This document shows, piece after piece, positions 1 to 8,375 of a stretch of DNA of 47,251 bases. The position numbers and the translations under genes were made by a program. This stretch comes from a virus, in IMG/VR virus record IMGVR_UViG_3300027743_000039, positions 1 through 47,251 of that record. One strand, 5' to 3'. Under the pieces are notes generated by a model. The model had not been told where the DNA came from, ran no database searches, and worked only from the letters and a program-made list of their open reading frames with translations. The number at the start of each line of letters is the position of its first letter. Positions within the stretch are counted from its first letter, which is position 1.

Positions 1-153
1 CGACGCCTACACGCCCCTCAGCGCGCGACTGGAGCGGCCTGGATGGCTCCTAGGCGCAGCCCATGCCCCGCAGCGGCCCGCGTGGCGTCGGCCCGGTACA
101 GGGGCCGCGCCTGCCCCGCCTGCCCCGTAGCGGGCCGCACGTTGCGCCCTGCC
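1..153. repeat. GC-rich non-coding end region with imperfect palindromes
   Basis: No convincing gene is seen. The stretch downstream of the last leftward gene is very GC-rich and holds several short hairpins whose loops contain TAG or GTAC: GGCCC/GGGCC at 90-94 and 102-106, and CCCG-TAG-CGGG at 124-134. Two pieces are repeated exactly near 35.2 kb: CCGCAGCGGCCCGC (68-81; also 35226-35239) and GGCGTCGGCC (84-93; also 35254-35263). The motif around CCCATGCC (61-67) also recurs at 35280 and, inverted, near 47203-47220. It may act as a terminator region for the leftward arm or be a dispersed repeat. Function is inferred only. Confidence 0.5.
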
Positions 154-393
154 CTAGTGGCTGCGGCTGCGACGCTTCGCACGCTTGCGCCCCGCCTTGT
201 GGGCTTCATACTTCTTGCCGACGCTTTGAGGGATGCCGACCTTCTTCGCGAACTTCTTGCTATGAGCAACGGCGCGCATGAGCTTCGCTTGTTTCTTCGA
301 CTTGTACGGCACTTCCTTTTCCTCCTTTCTTTTGACGTCGTCAATGAGTGAATCTACGATGCCGCTGCTCAACGCTTCACTGATGATTTGCAC
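154..393 (-). CDS. Small basic phage protein (SKKQAKLMRAVAH family)
   Basis: A 79-residue protein with a GTG start placed five bases after a strong GGGAGG ribosome site; this site begins at the stop codon of the upstream beta-helix gene. The middle reads YKSKKQAKLMRAVAHSKKFA followed by KKVGIPQSVGKKY, a pattern I recognise from small conserved phage proteins of unknown function often encoded near structural genes. The C-terminal 20 residues are almost entirely Lys, Arg, Ser and His, which suggests nucleic acid or polyanion binding. It is the last gene of the leftward arm. The function is unknown, and the start choice rests on the ribosome site. Confidence 0.75.
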   Translation of the reverse strand: MQIISEALSSGIVDSLIDDVKRKEEKEVPYKSKKQAKLMRAVAHSKKFAKKVGIPQSVGKKYEAHKAGRKRAKRRSRSH

Positions 394-403
394 GACGACC
401 TCC

Positions 404-1531
404 CTAGATGTAGTAGTTCTTGCCGATGTCGTTGGGACCGTCGCCGTTGGCGATGAGGATATCCTTCGCCAATCCCGTCTTGTATCCCGTGTATTCAAAA
501 TCGACGCGATCACGTTCGCCCTGCCGCAGATAGTTGAAGCCCGACGTGTTCTCGTGGAAGTGCGAGTTCTTCGACAGCTTTCCGAGAACGGTGCCGCTGG
601 CGTTGTGATGCGTGATGCGATTGCCGATGATCCAGTATTCGTCGGCACCGATGGCCTGAACGCCGAGATTGGAATTCTCGAGACGGTTGCGCCGGATCAT
701 GACGTTGGTGATCGGTACGATGCTGGCTGCACCGTGGAACAGCAGAATGTCGGCCGATTGATTGTTGTGGATGTAGCAATCTTCGATGACGATATCATCG
801 GTCACCCACGTTCCCGACCGCGGATTCGCCGGTTCCACGTCGATACCAGCGCCGGGACCTGTTCCGCCAATATCGAAGATCTCGCTTTTCTGGATCACGA
901 TGTGAGTTCCGCGGCCGATGCTGATTCCTTGACGGCGGTTCTTGCTGAGCGACGCACCGCGCACGAAGATGTCATTGCACATTTCATCGTCGCGGTCATC
1001 GTCGATGTTCTTCGCGCCGATCACCATGCCGTCGCCTGTTCCATTGAACGCCATTGCGTCGAATACCGAGACACGCTGCGATCCCAGCACCTGGATGCAG
1101 TGACCCCATTCATGCGTGTTGAGCGCGGCGTTGCCCTGCTCGGAATAGATGTGCGTCTCGCGGTCGCCAATCACCATGGAACCCATGCCGAACTGAATGA
1201 CAGAATCGGTGATGCCGTTGGCGCGCAGCACGCCATAGCCCCGAGAATCGTTCGTCTTGCACTGGAGCACGGCACCGTCCTCGAGAACGAAGCGCATGTT
1301 GGACTTCATGCGGACTCCGGTGTTCACCGCTTCGATGAGGTACATGCCGCGCGGAACGATGAGGTCGCCGCCGCCTGCGGGGAGCGCCGCGATTGCAGAG
1401 TTGATCTGGTTCTGCGCTTCGGTCTTGCCGGTGGTGTCGGCGCCGAACGACTTCACGTTGACGTAGGGCCACGGCTTCCGCATCGGAATCGGCACGGTGG
1501 CGGTGAGCATGCTGGGATTGTACGTTGCCAT
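404..1531 (-). CDS. Right-handed beta-helix tailspike / pectate-lyase-like depolymerase candidate
   Basis: A 375-residue protein. After a short N-terminal stretch it has the entry motif VNVKSFGADTTGKTEAQNQI, typical of the pectate lyase 3 / phage tailspike beta-helix superfamily. Repeated beta-helix turns follow, such as NDIFVRGASLSKNRRQGISI, DIVIEDCYIHNNQSADILL and NVMIRRNRLENSNLGVQAIG. Its position after the tail-tip genes suggests a virion-attached enzyme or adhesin that binds or cleaves host surface polysaccharide. There is no signal peptide. The catalytic residues cannot be fixed by eye, so it could be a non-enzymatic receptor binder. Start ATG has GGGAG seven bases upstream. Confidence 0.8.
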   Translation of the reverse strand: MATYNPSMLTATVPIPMRKPWPYVNVKSFGADTTGKTEAQNQINSAIAALPAGGGDLIVPRGMYLIEAVNTGVRMKSNMRFVLEDGAVLQCKTNDSRGYGVLRANGITDSVIQFGMGSMVIGDRETHIYSEQGNAALNTHEWGHCIQVLGSQRVSVFDAMAFNGTGDGMVIGAKNIDDDRDDEMCNDIFVRGASLSKNRRQGISIGRGTHIVIQKSEIFDIGGTGPGAGIDVEPANPRSGTWVTDDIVIEDCYIHNNQSADILLFHGAASIVPITNVMIRRNRLENSNLGVQAIGADEYWIIGNRITHHNASGTVLGKLSKNSHFHENTSGFNYLRQGERDRVDFEYTGYKTGLAKDILIANGDGPNDIGKNYYI

Positions 1532-1533
1532 TT

Positions 1534-1752
1534 CTAATCTCCCGGTGGTGGTGGTGGTGGAGTGACGGTAGTCTTGATAATTGTCTTCGGCTTCGTTTCT
1601 TCGGGGTCACCTCCCTTGATTATCGTGATCGTGATATGACAGAACGAGATGCAGAATGGATTCGCCAGCGGCATCGACAGCAGGTCTGGTCCGTTGGTCG
1701 GTGGTGCCGTTGCGCAGCCCGCCAGCAGAAGCATGAATGCGTAGCGCATCAT
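1534..1752 (-). CDS. Small lipoprotein with proline-rich C-terminus
   Basis: A 72-residue protein beginning MMRYAFMLLLAGCATAPP, a short type II signal peptide with the lipobox LAGC, so Cys12 (or Cys11 from the second ATG) should be lipidated. The C-terminus is PPPPPPGD. The start overlaps the stop of the upstream gene (ATGATG at 1752-1747). It probably sits in the outer or inner membrane of the infected Gram-negative cell. Candidate roles are superinfection exclusion, as for lipoproteins encoded after tail fibres in lambdoid phages, or an outer-membrane spanin partner. No inner-membrane spanin is visible next to it, so I do not assign either. Confidence 0.7.
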   Translation of the reverse strand: MMRYAFMLLLAGCATAPPTNGPDLLSMPLANPFCISFCHITITIIKGGDPEETKPKTIIKTTVTPPPPPPGD

Positions 1753-1943
1753 GGCTGCACGACCGGCATCCAGTGCCAGTGATAGTTGATGCGGCCGATG
1801 TTCATGATGATGTTGTTCTCGGCGCACCACTTTTCTTTCAGCTTGGCGCAATGCTCGGCTGCCTGTTCTGCGGTGGTGCCGGTGGCCAGTATCTGCAACG
1901 GCCAGTGATTCCGGCACACGACGATCTGCATGGCGTCGTCCAT
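1749..1943 (-). CDS. Small hypothetical protein, tail-fibre end of the leftward operon
   Basis: A 64-residue protein beginning MDDAMQIVVCRNHWPLQILA and ending RINYHWHWMPVVQP. It starts two bases after the upstream stop and its own stop overlaps the lipoprotein start, so it is translationally coupled. It has three Cys and a His/Trp-rich end. The AEQAAEHCAKLKEKW stretch should be helical. Small proteins with a Y-x-W/H-x-W-V-P ending are common after tail-tip genes in siphophages, but their role is not known to me. Confidence 0.6.
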   Translation of the reverse strand: MDDAMQIVVCRNHWPLQILATGTTAEQAAEHCAKLKEKWCAENNIIMNIGRINYHWHWMPVVQP

Positions 1944-1945
1944 GT

Positions 1946-2503
1946 TCAGGAACTCGGCTTGAGCGACTCGATCTGGTCGTCGGTGAGCGGCGTGACGACG
2001 GCCACTGGATTCGCCCGCAAGAAATTCGAGAGCTGCTGGCGGCGCGTGTTCTCGTACAGGCCGGGTGAATAGACGTACGTTTCCTTTTCCGACTCGACGT
2101 ACACGCGGTCGCCTGCATGGCCGGTCTTCGGCAACGTGGGAACATGTTTGACGTCCACCTGATCGTCGCGCGGCTTCTTGGGGTTGTAGGCGAGATCGGT
2201 CTTGATCCAGCCTGCGTTCATCGTGTCGGTGCCTTCGCGCACGAGAGCAGTCGGGATGCTGATGCGAACGCGCGGCATCGTGATCGGCTCGCCGTAGTCG
2301 TCGACGATGAAGTCGCCAGCTTCGTCCACTTCATACGCCGATGTTTCGACCATGATGTTCTGCGCCGTCGCAAGCTCGGTGTCGGCGGTGAGCAACTTCA
2401 GGTGAACACGAATGAAGCGCCCGTCTGGAACTTGATACGTCGTTGAGTTCCCAGGCGCATCCTTGACCTTGATCGTTTTGACTTCATTGCCATTGCCGTT
2501 CAT
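1946..2503 (-). CDS. Hypothetical protein downstream of the tail tip genes
   Basis: A 185-residue soluble protein of unknown function, with a good ribosome site (GGAG seven bases before ATG). The first 60 residues look like beta-rich sequence (VKTIKVKDAPGNSTTYQV). The centre is acidic (DEAGDFIVDDYGEP). The C-terminal part LSNFLRANPVAVVTPLTDDQ looks helical. It lies in the same leftward operon as the tip proteins and may be a virion accessory or fibre-associated protein. No family is recognised. Confidence 0.65.
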   Translation of the reverse strand: MNGNGNEVKTIKVKDAPGNSTTYQVPDGRFIRVHLKLLTADTELATAQNIMVETSAYEVDEAGDFIVDDYGEPITMPRVRISIPTALVREGTDTMNAGWIKTDLAYNPKKPRDDQVDVKHVPTLPKTGHAGDRVYVESEKETYVYSPGLYENTRRQQLSNFLRANPVAVVTPLTDDQIESLKPSS

Positions 2504-2512
2504 TTCTATCTC

Positions 2513-3001
2513 CTACATTCCAAGCTGCTCAAAGGCAGCGTTCTCGGCGATTTTCGCCAGCATGTCACGCAGAGCGCCATCGAGCGCCAGCGCCCGCGTG
2601 TTCTCGGTGCTACCTTTCTTCGTGATGAGGTCGTCCTTTGCGCACGATGCCGTGCTCACGCCTTCGATGGCCAGTCCCATCTTGTCGATGTATGGACGGC
2701 CGTTGATGTCGCGCGCGAACGCGCAGCACGTGATTCCGAACATGCTGGTATCAGCGCCTGCACCGCGCGCGAACCGCACCGCCGCATGGTAGCCGTTCAC
2801 TTCATACCCGGTCTCGTCGGGCGCGAGGTCTTTGAGATCGACCTTCTGGCACGGCAGCAGAACAACGTCGAAGTTCTCGTTGATGCGCGGCGTCACGATC
2901 TTCGGCATCTGCTCGGGCGAGCGGCGGCGATGCGCCGGAGCTTTCTTCGTGGCCTTCTTGGCCACCTTCTTCGTGACCTTCTTGGCGACTTTCTTGGCCA
3001 T
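2513..3001 (-). CDS. Accessory tail-region protein with lysine-rich repeat tail
   Basis: A 162-residue protein following the J homologue. ATG at 3001 is preferred over the adjacent GTG because AGGAG lies six bases before it. The first 20 residues are a repeat of (A)KKV/T units encoded by near-identical 12-base tandem repeats, followed by HRRR; such tails bind nucleic acid or other polyanions. The remaining globular part (PKIVTPRINENFDVVLLP ... GYHAAVRFARGAGADTSMFG) is not recognised. The C-terminal helix holds ALDGALRDMLAKIAE. A histone-like tail on a protein at the end of the tail operon is unusual. Confidence 0.65.
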   Translation of the reverse strand: MAKKVAKKVTKKVAKKATKKAPAHRRRSPEQMPKIVTPRINENFDVVLLPCQKVDLKDLAPDETGYEVNGYHAAVRFARGAGADTSMFGITCCAFARDINGRPYIDKMGLAIEGVSTASCAKDDLITKKGSTENTRALALDGALRDMLAKIAENAAFEQLGM

Positions 3002-3010
3002 CACGATCTC

Positions 3011-6000
3011 CTACGGCTTGAGTGAATTGTGCGTTGCGATGCGACGACCGACGCGTTCACCAGCGAAGTAGCTTGAACCGCCGACCGAGATATGACTGAC
3101 CAGCTTGTTGCCAATGAAGTCGCACTTCGTGACCTGTTCCCACCTGATCGTGCCGTTGTCGTCGACGAGAACCTGCTCGCCAAGCATTTCACCAATGAAC
3201 TTAGAAGTGCCGTCCTGCAACGTCATCGGCGTTGTCTCGCCTGCGGAAACGGCGATTCCGCTTTCGGTTTCAATGCGATAGCTTGCGCTAATTCGCAGTT
3301 GATTGCCAGTCACGGACTGCGACACCACGCCCGCCTGATCGATGATGTCGATACTGTCGAGTTCATTGATGTCGCCAGCGAGTCGTCTATCGATGAACAT
3401 GTCACTGCACACGCATGACCCGCCACCGCCACCGCCACCTGAACCGCCGGTGCCGAGAACAGGCGTCGTGACCACCGCGTCGCCGATCCACATTCTGTCG
3501 TCGGAATTCGAGATGTTGGCGGCGTTGGTCGTTATGTTCAACGTCTTGGCACCGCCACTGTAATCAGCGTCGATGTAGTACAGATAGTACGTGACCGTCG
3601 TTGATCGCGCTTGATTGACGTTACCGCTAGATGCGTTGTAGGCAATGCTGGCGCTGCCCGCGACAAGCGATCCCGATGCAACGTTGAACGCGACCGATGC
3701 AGGCGAGCCGGTAGTTGGAATGGTGAACGTGATTGCAGCGCCGCTCCATCGCGATCCCGTCGAGCCGGTGCGAACCGGAGTGAGATTACGCTGGTCACCG
3801 ATCTGGTAGCCGCTGCCTGGAATTGTGAGATCTTCGAGCTTGCGAATCCACACGTTGCTGAAGCCTGCGTCGAGCAGAATACTTGTTGCGTGCGTATACG
3901 CTGTTCCCGCGTTGTTCGTCACCGCTGCACCGAAGTCGGGGCGCATGAACGCTGCACTTATTCCAGTTGGAACCTTCACTATTCCTTTGTATGTACCGCT
4001 TCCGCGGTTGGCTGCGTTATCAAGCGTAGTGATTACGGCAGTCCAAGTTCCGACGGCTGCACCGCTACTGTCGTAGAAGTGAACACTGGCGCGCGTGCGG
4101 GCGTCGATGGTGCCGGGAATCGAACCGTTGAATGAATTGGTAACAGTGAAACCGAATTCATACGACTTGCCGGCCTGCACTGGAATGTTCGGAGCCCAGA
4201 ACGCAGACAGGCGCGACGCGCCAGCGGCAAGTGCAGTTTGACCGTAGATGCGACAACGGATCTGCGTGCCGTTCCACAGTACGCCGTTCTCAGCATCTTG
4301 CGTTATTCCGCCCGACGTTGGATATACATACCATCCATCGCACAACGCGACGTTCACCGCCTTGTATACGTTCGTCGCCATTCCCAAACGATTGTAGGTG
4401 AAATTAGGATTCGGCGCGAGATTTTCACCGGGGACGTAATCGGCACCGTACATCACTACGTCGGCAATATGCTGAAGGATGACGACCTTCGCCTGATAGT
4501 AGTCGGCCCACTTCGATCGGAACGTGGTGCCGACGACATTCGTGATGTTAGTCAGGTTGTTCCACGCAACGGGCGACGTGAGCGTACCGAGATACGTTTG
4601 AAGTGCTGAGTATGCAGAATTGTATGCAGTGAGGTCGGCATCAAGATCGTACTTCACCGCCTGCGCCGAGATTCCAGCTTTCTCAGCAACGGCGACGTTC
4701 CAATCGTTGATCACGCGCTTTTTCTCGACGACGCTGAGCACGTTGTCGCTTGCCATGTTCGACAGATCGGCCGCTGCGGCATTCGCAGTAGTGATCGCGG
4801 TATTGGCGGTCGTCTGCGCGGTATCAGATAGTGACTTCTGCACGTTGTAGATCTTGTTGAGCACGATCTGGCGCTTAGAATATACGTCGTTCCATTTTGA
4901 CTTGTATGTCGATCCGACGATTGGCGTGTTCTGCGTTTGATCGTTCCACGCTGGCGACAGCGTGTTGAGATACGCAGTAAGCGCCGTGATCGATGCGTCG
5001 TAATTCGTTTTCTCGGTGGTGATCCCGAGATTCGTTGCCTCGGCGTCGATGCCAGCCTTGTCGTTGATGATCGTGTTGTAGTTGGTGATCGTTGCTTTCT
5101 TTTCGACTTTGGACAAGACGTTGTCGCTCGCCTGCGCATTGATCTCAGCCATCGCCGCTGCCGCATCGGCCGCCGCTGCCGCCGCTTGATCACTCGCATC
5201 TTGCACGGAAGTCGGTTGCAGCGTTTGATCGAGAACGTCGAGCGTCGACGAATACGCCGGAACGCTCCGCCTCTTGTTCGCGCCGATGGCGATGACACGG
5301 AACTGCCACTTTCCGCTGAAGCCTTGATCGTATTGCGTGCTCAACCCGGTTACGCGCTGCAATGGCGTCCAGTTGCGGGCGTTGCCCTTCCACTGTATTT
5401 CATAGGACACAGCGCCGACAGCCTTGTTCCAGTGAGCTGTGAGGAACGTCTGCGCCAGCACCGAGCCAGCGCGCGGCGTTGCGCTGATCACCAGTCCAGT
5501 GGGCGGCACTTGAACAGGCGGTGCGATGCCGCTGATCCTGCGCTTGTCGAGCGCGTCGCCAAAGTCGACCGCACCGAAGATGCTTGGATCGTGTTCAAGA
5601 CCCGTCAGCTCGAACGACAACGTATCAGAACCCTTCGCTTCGATGACACTGATCACGCGGAACAGTTGCGTCATGAGCGATGCGCTCTCGGTGGCCCACG
5701 GTGAACCGACGACCGGAACATTGCCAGCGCCAAGCGTGGCGAAGCCAAGCGTCTTCGTTCCAACGTTCACGCTGGTGATCGCGCGGTCGATGGAAGTGCC
5801 ATCGGGCTTGATCATGATAAGCGTGTCACCATTCACCGGCGGTGGCGTCGACAACGCATCAACGGTGAGCGTGGTGAGCGTGGCTGAATGAACCCTGCCG
5901 CCGATCCTGCGGCCCGCGCGCTTGGCATCGGCAACGCGCACGATCTGGCCGGGCACGGCAACGGTTCCCTCGAGACCGACTTCCCAAGTGCAAGTGTCAG

Positions 6001-7690
6001 TGAGCAGACGCTCGCTGAGTAACAGCCAACGCCCGAGTCGACGCGCCGTTCCCTGTGAGGTGCAGCCAATCGCATTGATTTGAGTTGTCTGTACTCCATA
6101 GCGCGCGATGCCGACGGGATCGTCGACGTATTCAACCTTCGTTCTGCCGAAGTCGGTTGGATCGCTCCACGAGACCAAGCACACCGTGTGACGCGCGCGA
6201 CGGCCCGAGCCTTGATACGTGAACTTGCCATCCTTGACGTTGGCATTCGTGTAGACGTATGAAGGATCGGTCGGCATGTCGCACACCGGCACGATGGCAC
6301 CGCCAGCCCAATAGCTGATACCGCGGAAAATGCTGGCGAGGTCGCTCAGCACCTTGAACGCTTCTTCCTGACGTTGCAGGTAGATCGACGCGGCGAAGCG
6401 CGGTTCAGTCGGCACCGCAGTGACGATGGTCTTGCCAGCGGCGGCGGCTGCCGTCGTGAGGTCCATCTCGTACGTCATTATCATTTTCGTAGCGGTGACT
6501 TCGGAAATGATGCCGCGTCCGTTGTTGTTACTGGCCGCGAAACCGCTCACCGTCACTTGGTCGCCAGCGAGGAAGCCGTCGGTGATGAACGATCCAGTGG
6601 CGCGATTGAATGAATTGTCGGTCGCAGATACGCTGATCGAAGTCGAGCCGGTGGTCACCGCCAGTCGCAGCGGCTCGCCCGTTGGAACGAGTTCATCGCA
6701 GTATTGCGCAATTCCGAAGAGCGCCCACTTGTCGATGAGCGATGCCGACACGATATGGCCGAGACCATAGCGCGCGTGCGTCACCATGTCATAGTAGACC
6801 CACGCTGGATTGTTTGTCCACGAGCTCTTGAATGTTCCGTCCCATGTGCCGGTGTAGACGCGGGTGAACGCGTTGTAGTTGGTCGGCACCTGAACGACGC
6901 GGCCCATGATGTAGTAGCCGCGCGTCGGAATCGAACGGAACTGCGCTGCATCGACGATGACGCCAGCGTATGCGCTCATTGGATAGCGGAACTTGGCGTC
7001 GATGATCTCCGTGTAGGAATCGATCATCGTCGTGTCGTTGATGTTGGAATCGAGCGTGTCGGCCGTGAGGCGTCGCACGCGCAATGACCAGCTTGACGTG
7101 GCCGCTGGCAGATCGATGCGATGACTGCGCTGATACTTCGTGCTGGCCTTGCCGTCGAACGCGCCGTTGATCACCTCGACGTATGCGCCTGCATCGGTCT
7201 TGATGTCGATGGCGTACTGGACGCGATAGCCAGAAAGATCACCGGTGGTGAGGTCTTGCTGCGTCAATGCGTTGGCACTGACCATGACGCGCAGCGCATC
7301 AAGCTCGGTGTTGTTGATCGCGCGCACGAATGGCGACGCCGCCGTGAGCTCGACGTTCACCGCGATCTCGTTCTCAACCGACGGGAAGCCCTTCATCGGG
7401 CTTTGCGTCTGCGTGCCGAGACGCGAGTCTACGATCACGTTCTTGAAGTTGAACGAGCCGTCTGGATTAGTGACCGGCGTCTCGTCGAGATACACGTCGC
7501 GCAGCATTTTCTTGCCGGTGCCATGGACGAAGCCATAGATCGGCCCTTCGCTGATCAAGTCGAGAATGCGCGCCTGCGCCAGCGAGATAAGACTATCTGG
7601 CGCTTCAATCGGAGTACGAGATGTCGCCTCGCCTCCCTTCGCGCCCGCAATGACGCGACGACGCTTCCTTGTTGAACCATCAGCAGCCAT
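3011..7690 (-). CDS. J: Central tail tip / host specificity protein J-like
   Basis: A 1559-residue homologue of the lambda J family. The N-terminus has the family signature DSLISLAQARILDLISEGPI and IYGFVHG, then the tip scaffold with RRLGRWLLLSER. A fibronectin type III-like domain lies around residues 727-822. Two copies of a module of about 128 residues, each starting with ASDNVLS and EKK, lie near 851 and 979. A lectin-like region begins near 1090 (NLAPNPNF). A glycine run precedes a C-terminal module (about 1426-1559) that starts at a Cys and ends HNSLKP, resembling a Hint/intein-like fold. The protein should form the tail tip and contact the host receptor. It begins ten bases after the I homologue. 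Confidence 0.93.
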   Translation of the reverse strand: MAADGSTRKRRRVIAGAKGGEATSRTPIEAPDSLISLAQARILDLISEGPIYGFVHGTGKKMLRDVYLDETPVTNPDGSFNFKNVIVDSRLGTQTQSPMKGFPSVENEIAVNVELTAASPFVRAINNTELDALRVMVSANALTQQDLTTGDLSGYRVQYAIDIKTDAGAYVEVINGAFDGKASTKYQRSHRIDLPAATSSWSLRVRRLTADTLDSNINDTTMIDSYTEIIDAKFRYPMSAYAGVIVDAAQFRSIPTRGYYIMGRVVQVPTNYNAFTRVYTGTWDGTFKSSWTNNPAWVYYDMVTHARYGLGHIVSASLIDKWALFGIAQYCDELVPTGEPLRLAVTTGSTSISVSATDNSFNRATGSFITDGFLAGDQVTVSGFAASNNNGRGIISEVTATKMIMTYEMDLTTAAAAAGKTIVTAVPTEPRFAASIYLQRQEEAFKVLSDLASIFRGISYWAGGAIVPVCDMPTDPSYVYTNANVKDGKFTYQGSGRRARHTVCLVSWSDPTDFGRTKVEYVDDPVGIARYGVQTTQINAIGCTSQGTARRLGRWLLLSERLLTDTCTWEVGLEGTVAVPGQIVRVADAKRAGRRIGGRVHSATLTTLTVDALSTPPPVNGDTLIMIKPDGTSIDRAITSVNVGTKTLGFATLGAGNVPVVGSPWATESASLMTQLFRVISVIEAKGSDTLSFELTGLEHDPSIFGAVDFGDALDKRRISGIAPPVQVPPTGLVISATPRAGSVLAQTFLTAHWNKAVGAVSYEIQWKGNARNWTPLQRVTGLSTQYDQGFSGKWQFRVIAIGANKRRSVPAYSSTLDVLDQTLQPTSVQDASDQAAAAAADAAAAMAEINAQASDNVLSKVEKKATITNYNTIINDKAGIDAEATNLGITTEKTNYDASITALTAYLNTLSPAWNDQTQNTPIVGSTYKSKWNDVYSKRQIVLNKIYNVQKSLSDTAQTTANTAITTANAAAADLSNMASDNVLSVVEKKRVINDWNVAVAEKAGISAQAVKYDLDADLTAYNSAYSALQTYLGTLTSPVAWNNLTNITNVVGTTFRSKWADYYQAKVVILQHIADVVMYGADYVPGENLAPNPNFTYNRLGMATNVYKAVNVALCDGWYVYPTSGGITQDAENGVLWNGTQIRCRIYGQTALAAGASRLSAFWAPNIPVQAGKSYEFGFTVTNSFNGSIPGTIDARTRASVHFYDSSGAAVGTWTAVITTLDNAANRGSGTYKGIVKVPTGISAAFMRPDFGAAVTNNAGTAYTHATSILLDAGFSNVWIRKLEDLTIPGSGYQIGDQRNLTPVRTGSTGSRWSGAAITFTIPTTGSPASVAFNVASGSLVAGSASIAYNASSGNVNQARSTTVTYYLYYIDADYSGGAKTLNITTNAANISNSDDRMWIGDAVVTTPVLGTGGSGGGGGGGSCVCSDMFIDRRLAGDINELDSIDIIDQAGVVSQSVTGNQLRISASYRIETESGIAVSAGETTPMTLQDGTSKFIGEMLGEQVLVDDNGTIRWEQVTKCDFIGNKLVSHISVGGSSYFAGERVGRRIATHNSLKP

Positions 7691-7700
7691 GATCGTATTC

Positions 7701-8375
7701 CTATGGTGAATCCATTATCGAATTGACATTGACGTGAACGAAGTTGCCGCCACCGCCAGCGCCGTCGATTGTCGCGCCGTCAGCACTCGGCGCATACACG
7801 TCGTCCTTCGCTTCGAGTGACGCGCTGACCACCGCGCTGCCAACAAACATAGGACCGCCGTATGCGACGGGAACTGGATTTCCCTGCGCCTGCGTATTCA
7901 CCGGACCGTTGAACGCGTAACTGGCGCGGTTTTCCTTGTCGCCTTCGCCTGCATCGGACTTCGTTGTCGACATCAGCATCGTGATGATGCCGCCTGCCAT
8001 GAGCGCTGCACCGGCATAGATGAGTGGAACGCCGAACGGCGTCTCAATGAGGATCACGCCGACGACGATCAACACCGCTCCGGCGATGGTGGCGATGGTG
8101 CTACCGCTGGCACCGACGATGATCGGCACGAATTTTATCTCGTCGTCGCCCGATGGATATCTGAGTTCTTGGACGATGAGGTTGCGGTCGCCAGCGTAGA
8201 CGGCGAATTCCATGCCATGATCCTTCGCTCCCATGAAGAACGCCGTGATGCCTGGGATCATCGCGCACAACGCGCGCGCGGCTTCTGCGGGCGACTCGAC
8301 GGCAAAGCGATGCCGCCTTCCGAATTTCTTTCCAAGCACGCCATGAAGCGTGATCGTTTTGACTTCACTTGACAT
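7701..8375 (-). CDS. I: Tail assembly protein I-like
   Basis: A 224-residue protein between the K and J homologues. The N-terminal half is a ubiquitin-like/beta-grasp type sequence (VKTITLHGVLGKKFGRRHRF). Two hydrophobic segments follow (GSTIATIAGAVLIVVGVILI and VPLIYAGAALMAGGIITMLM). The C-terminal half is soluble and Gly/Ser-rich and ends near a VHVNVNSIMDSP motif. This architecture matches lambda gpI, which is needed for tail tip assembly and is not kept in the virion. The start at 8375 has GGAG six bases upstream and overlaps K by 11 bases; an in-frame ATG at 8381 is possible. Confidence 0.85.
   Translation of the reverse strand: MSSEVKTITLHGVLGKKFGRRHRFAVESPAEAARALCAMIPGITAFFMGAKDHGMEFAVYAGDRNLIVQELRYPSGDDEIKFVPIIVGASGSTIATIAGAVLIVVGVILIETPFGVPLIYAGAALMAGGIITMLMSTTKSDAGEGDKENRASYAFNGPVNTQAQGNPVPVAYGGPMFVGSAVVSASLEAKDDVYAPSADGATIDGAGGGGNFVHVNVNSIMDSP

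Noticed and set aside
278-1537. Long plus-strand open frame (419 codons) opposite the beta-helix gene
   Set aside because: It mirrors the codon structure of the minus-strand gene, has no ribosome site and its protein is composition-driven (Val/Asp/Ala/Arg-rich) with no motif.
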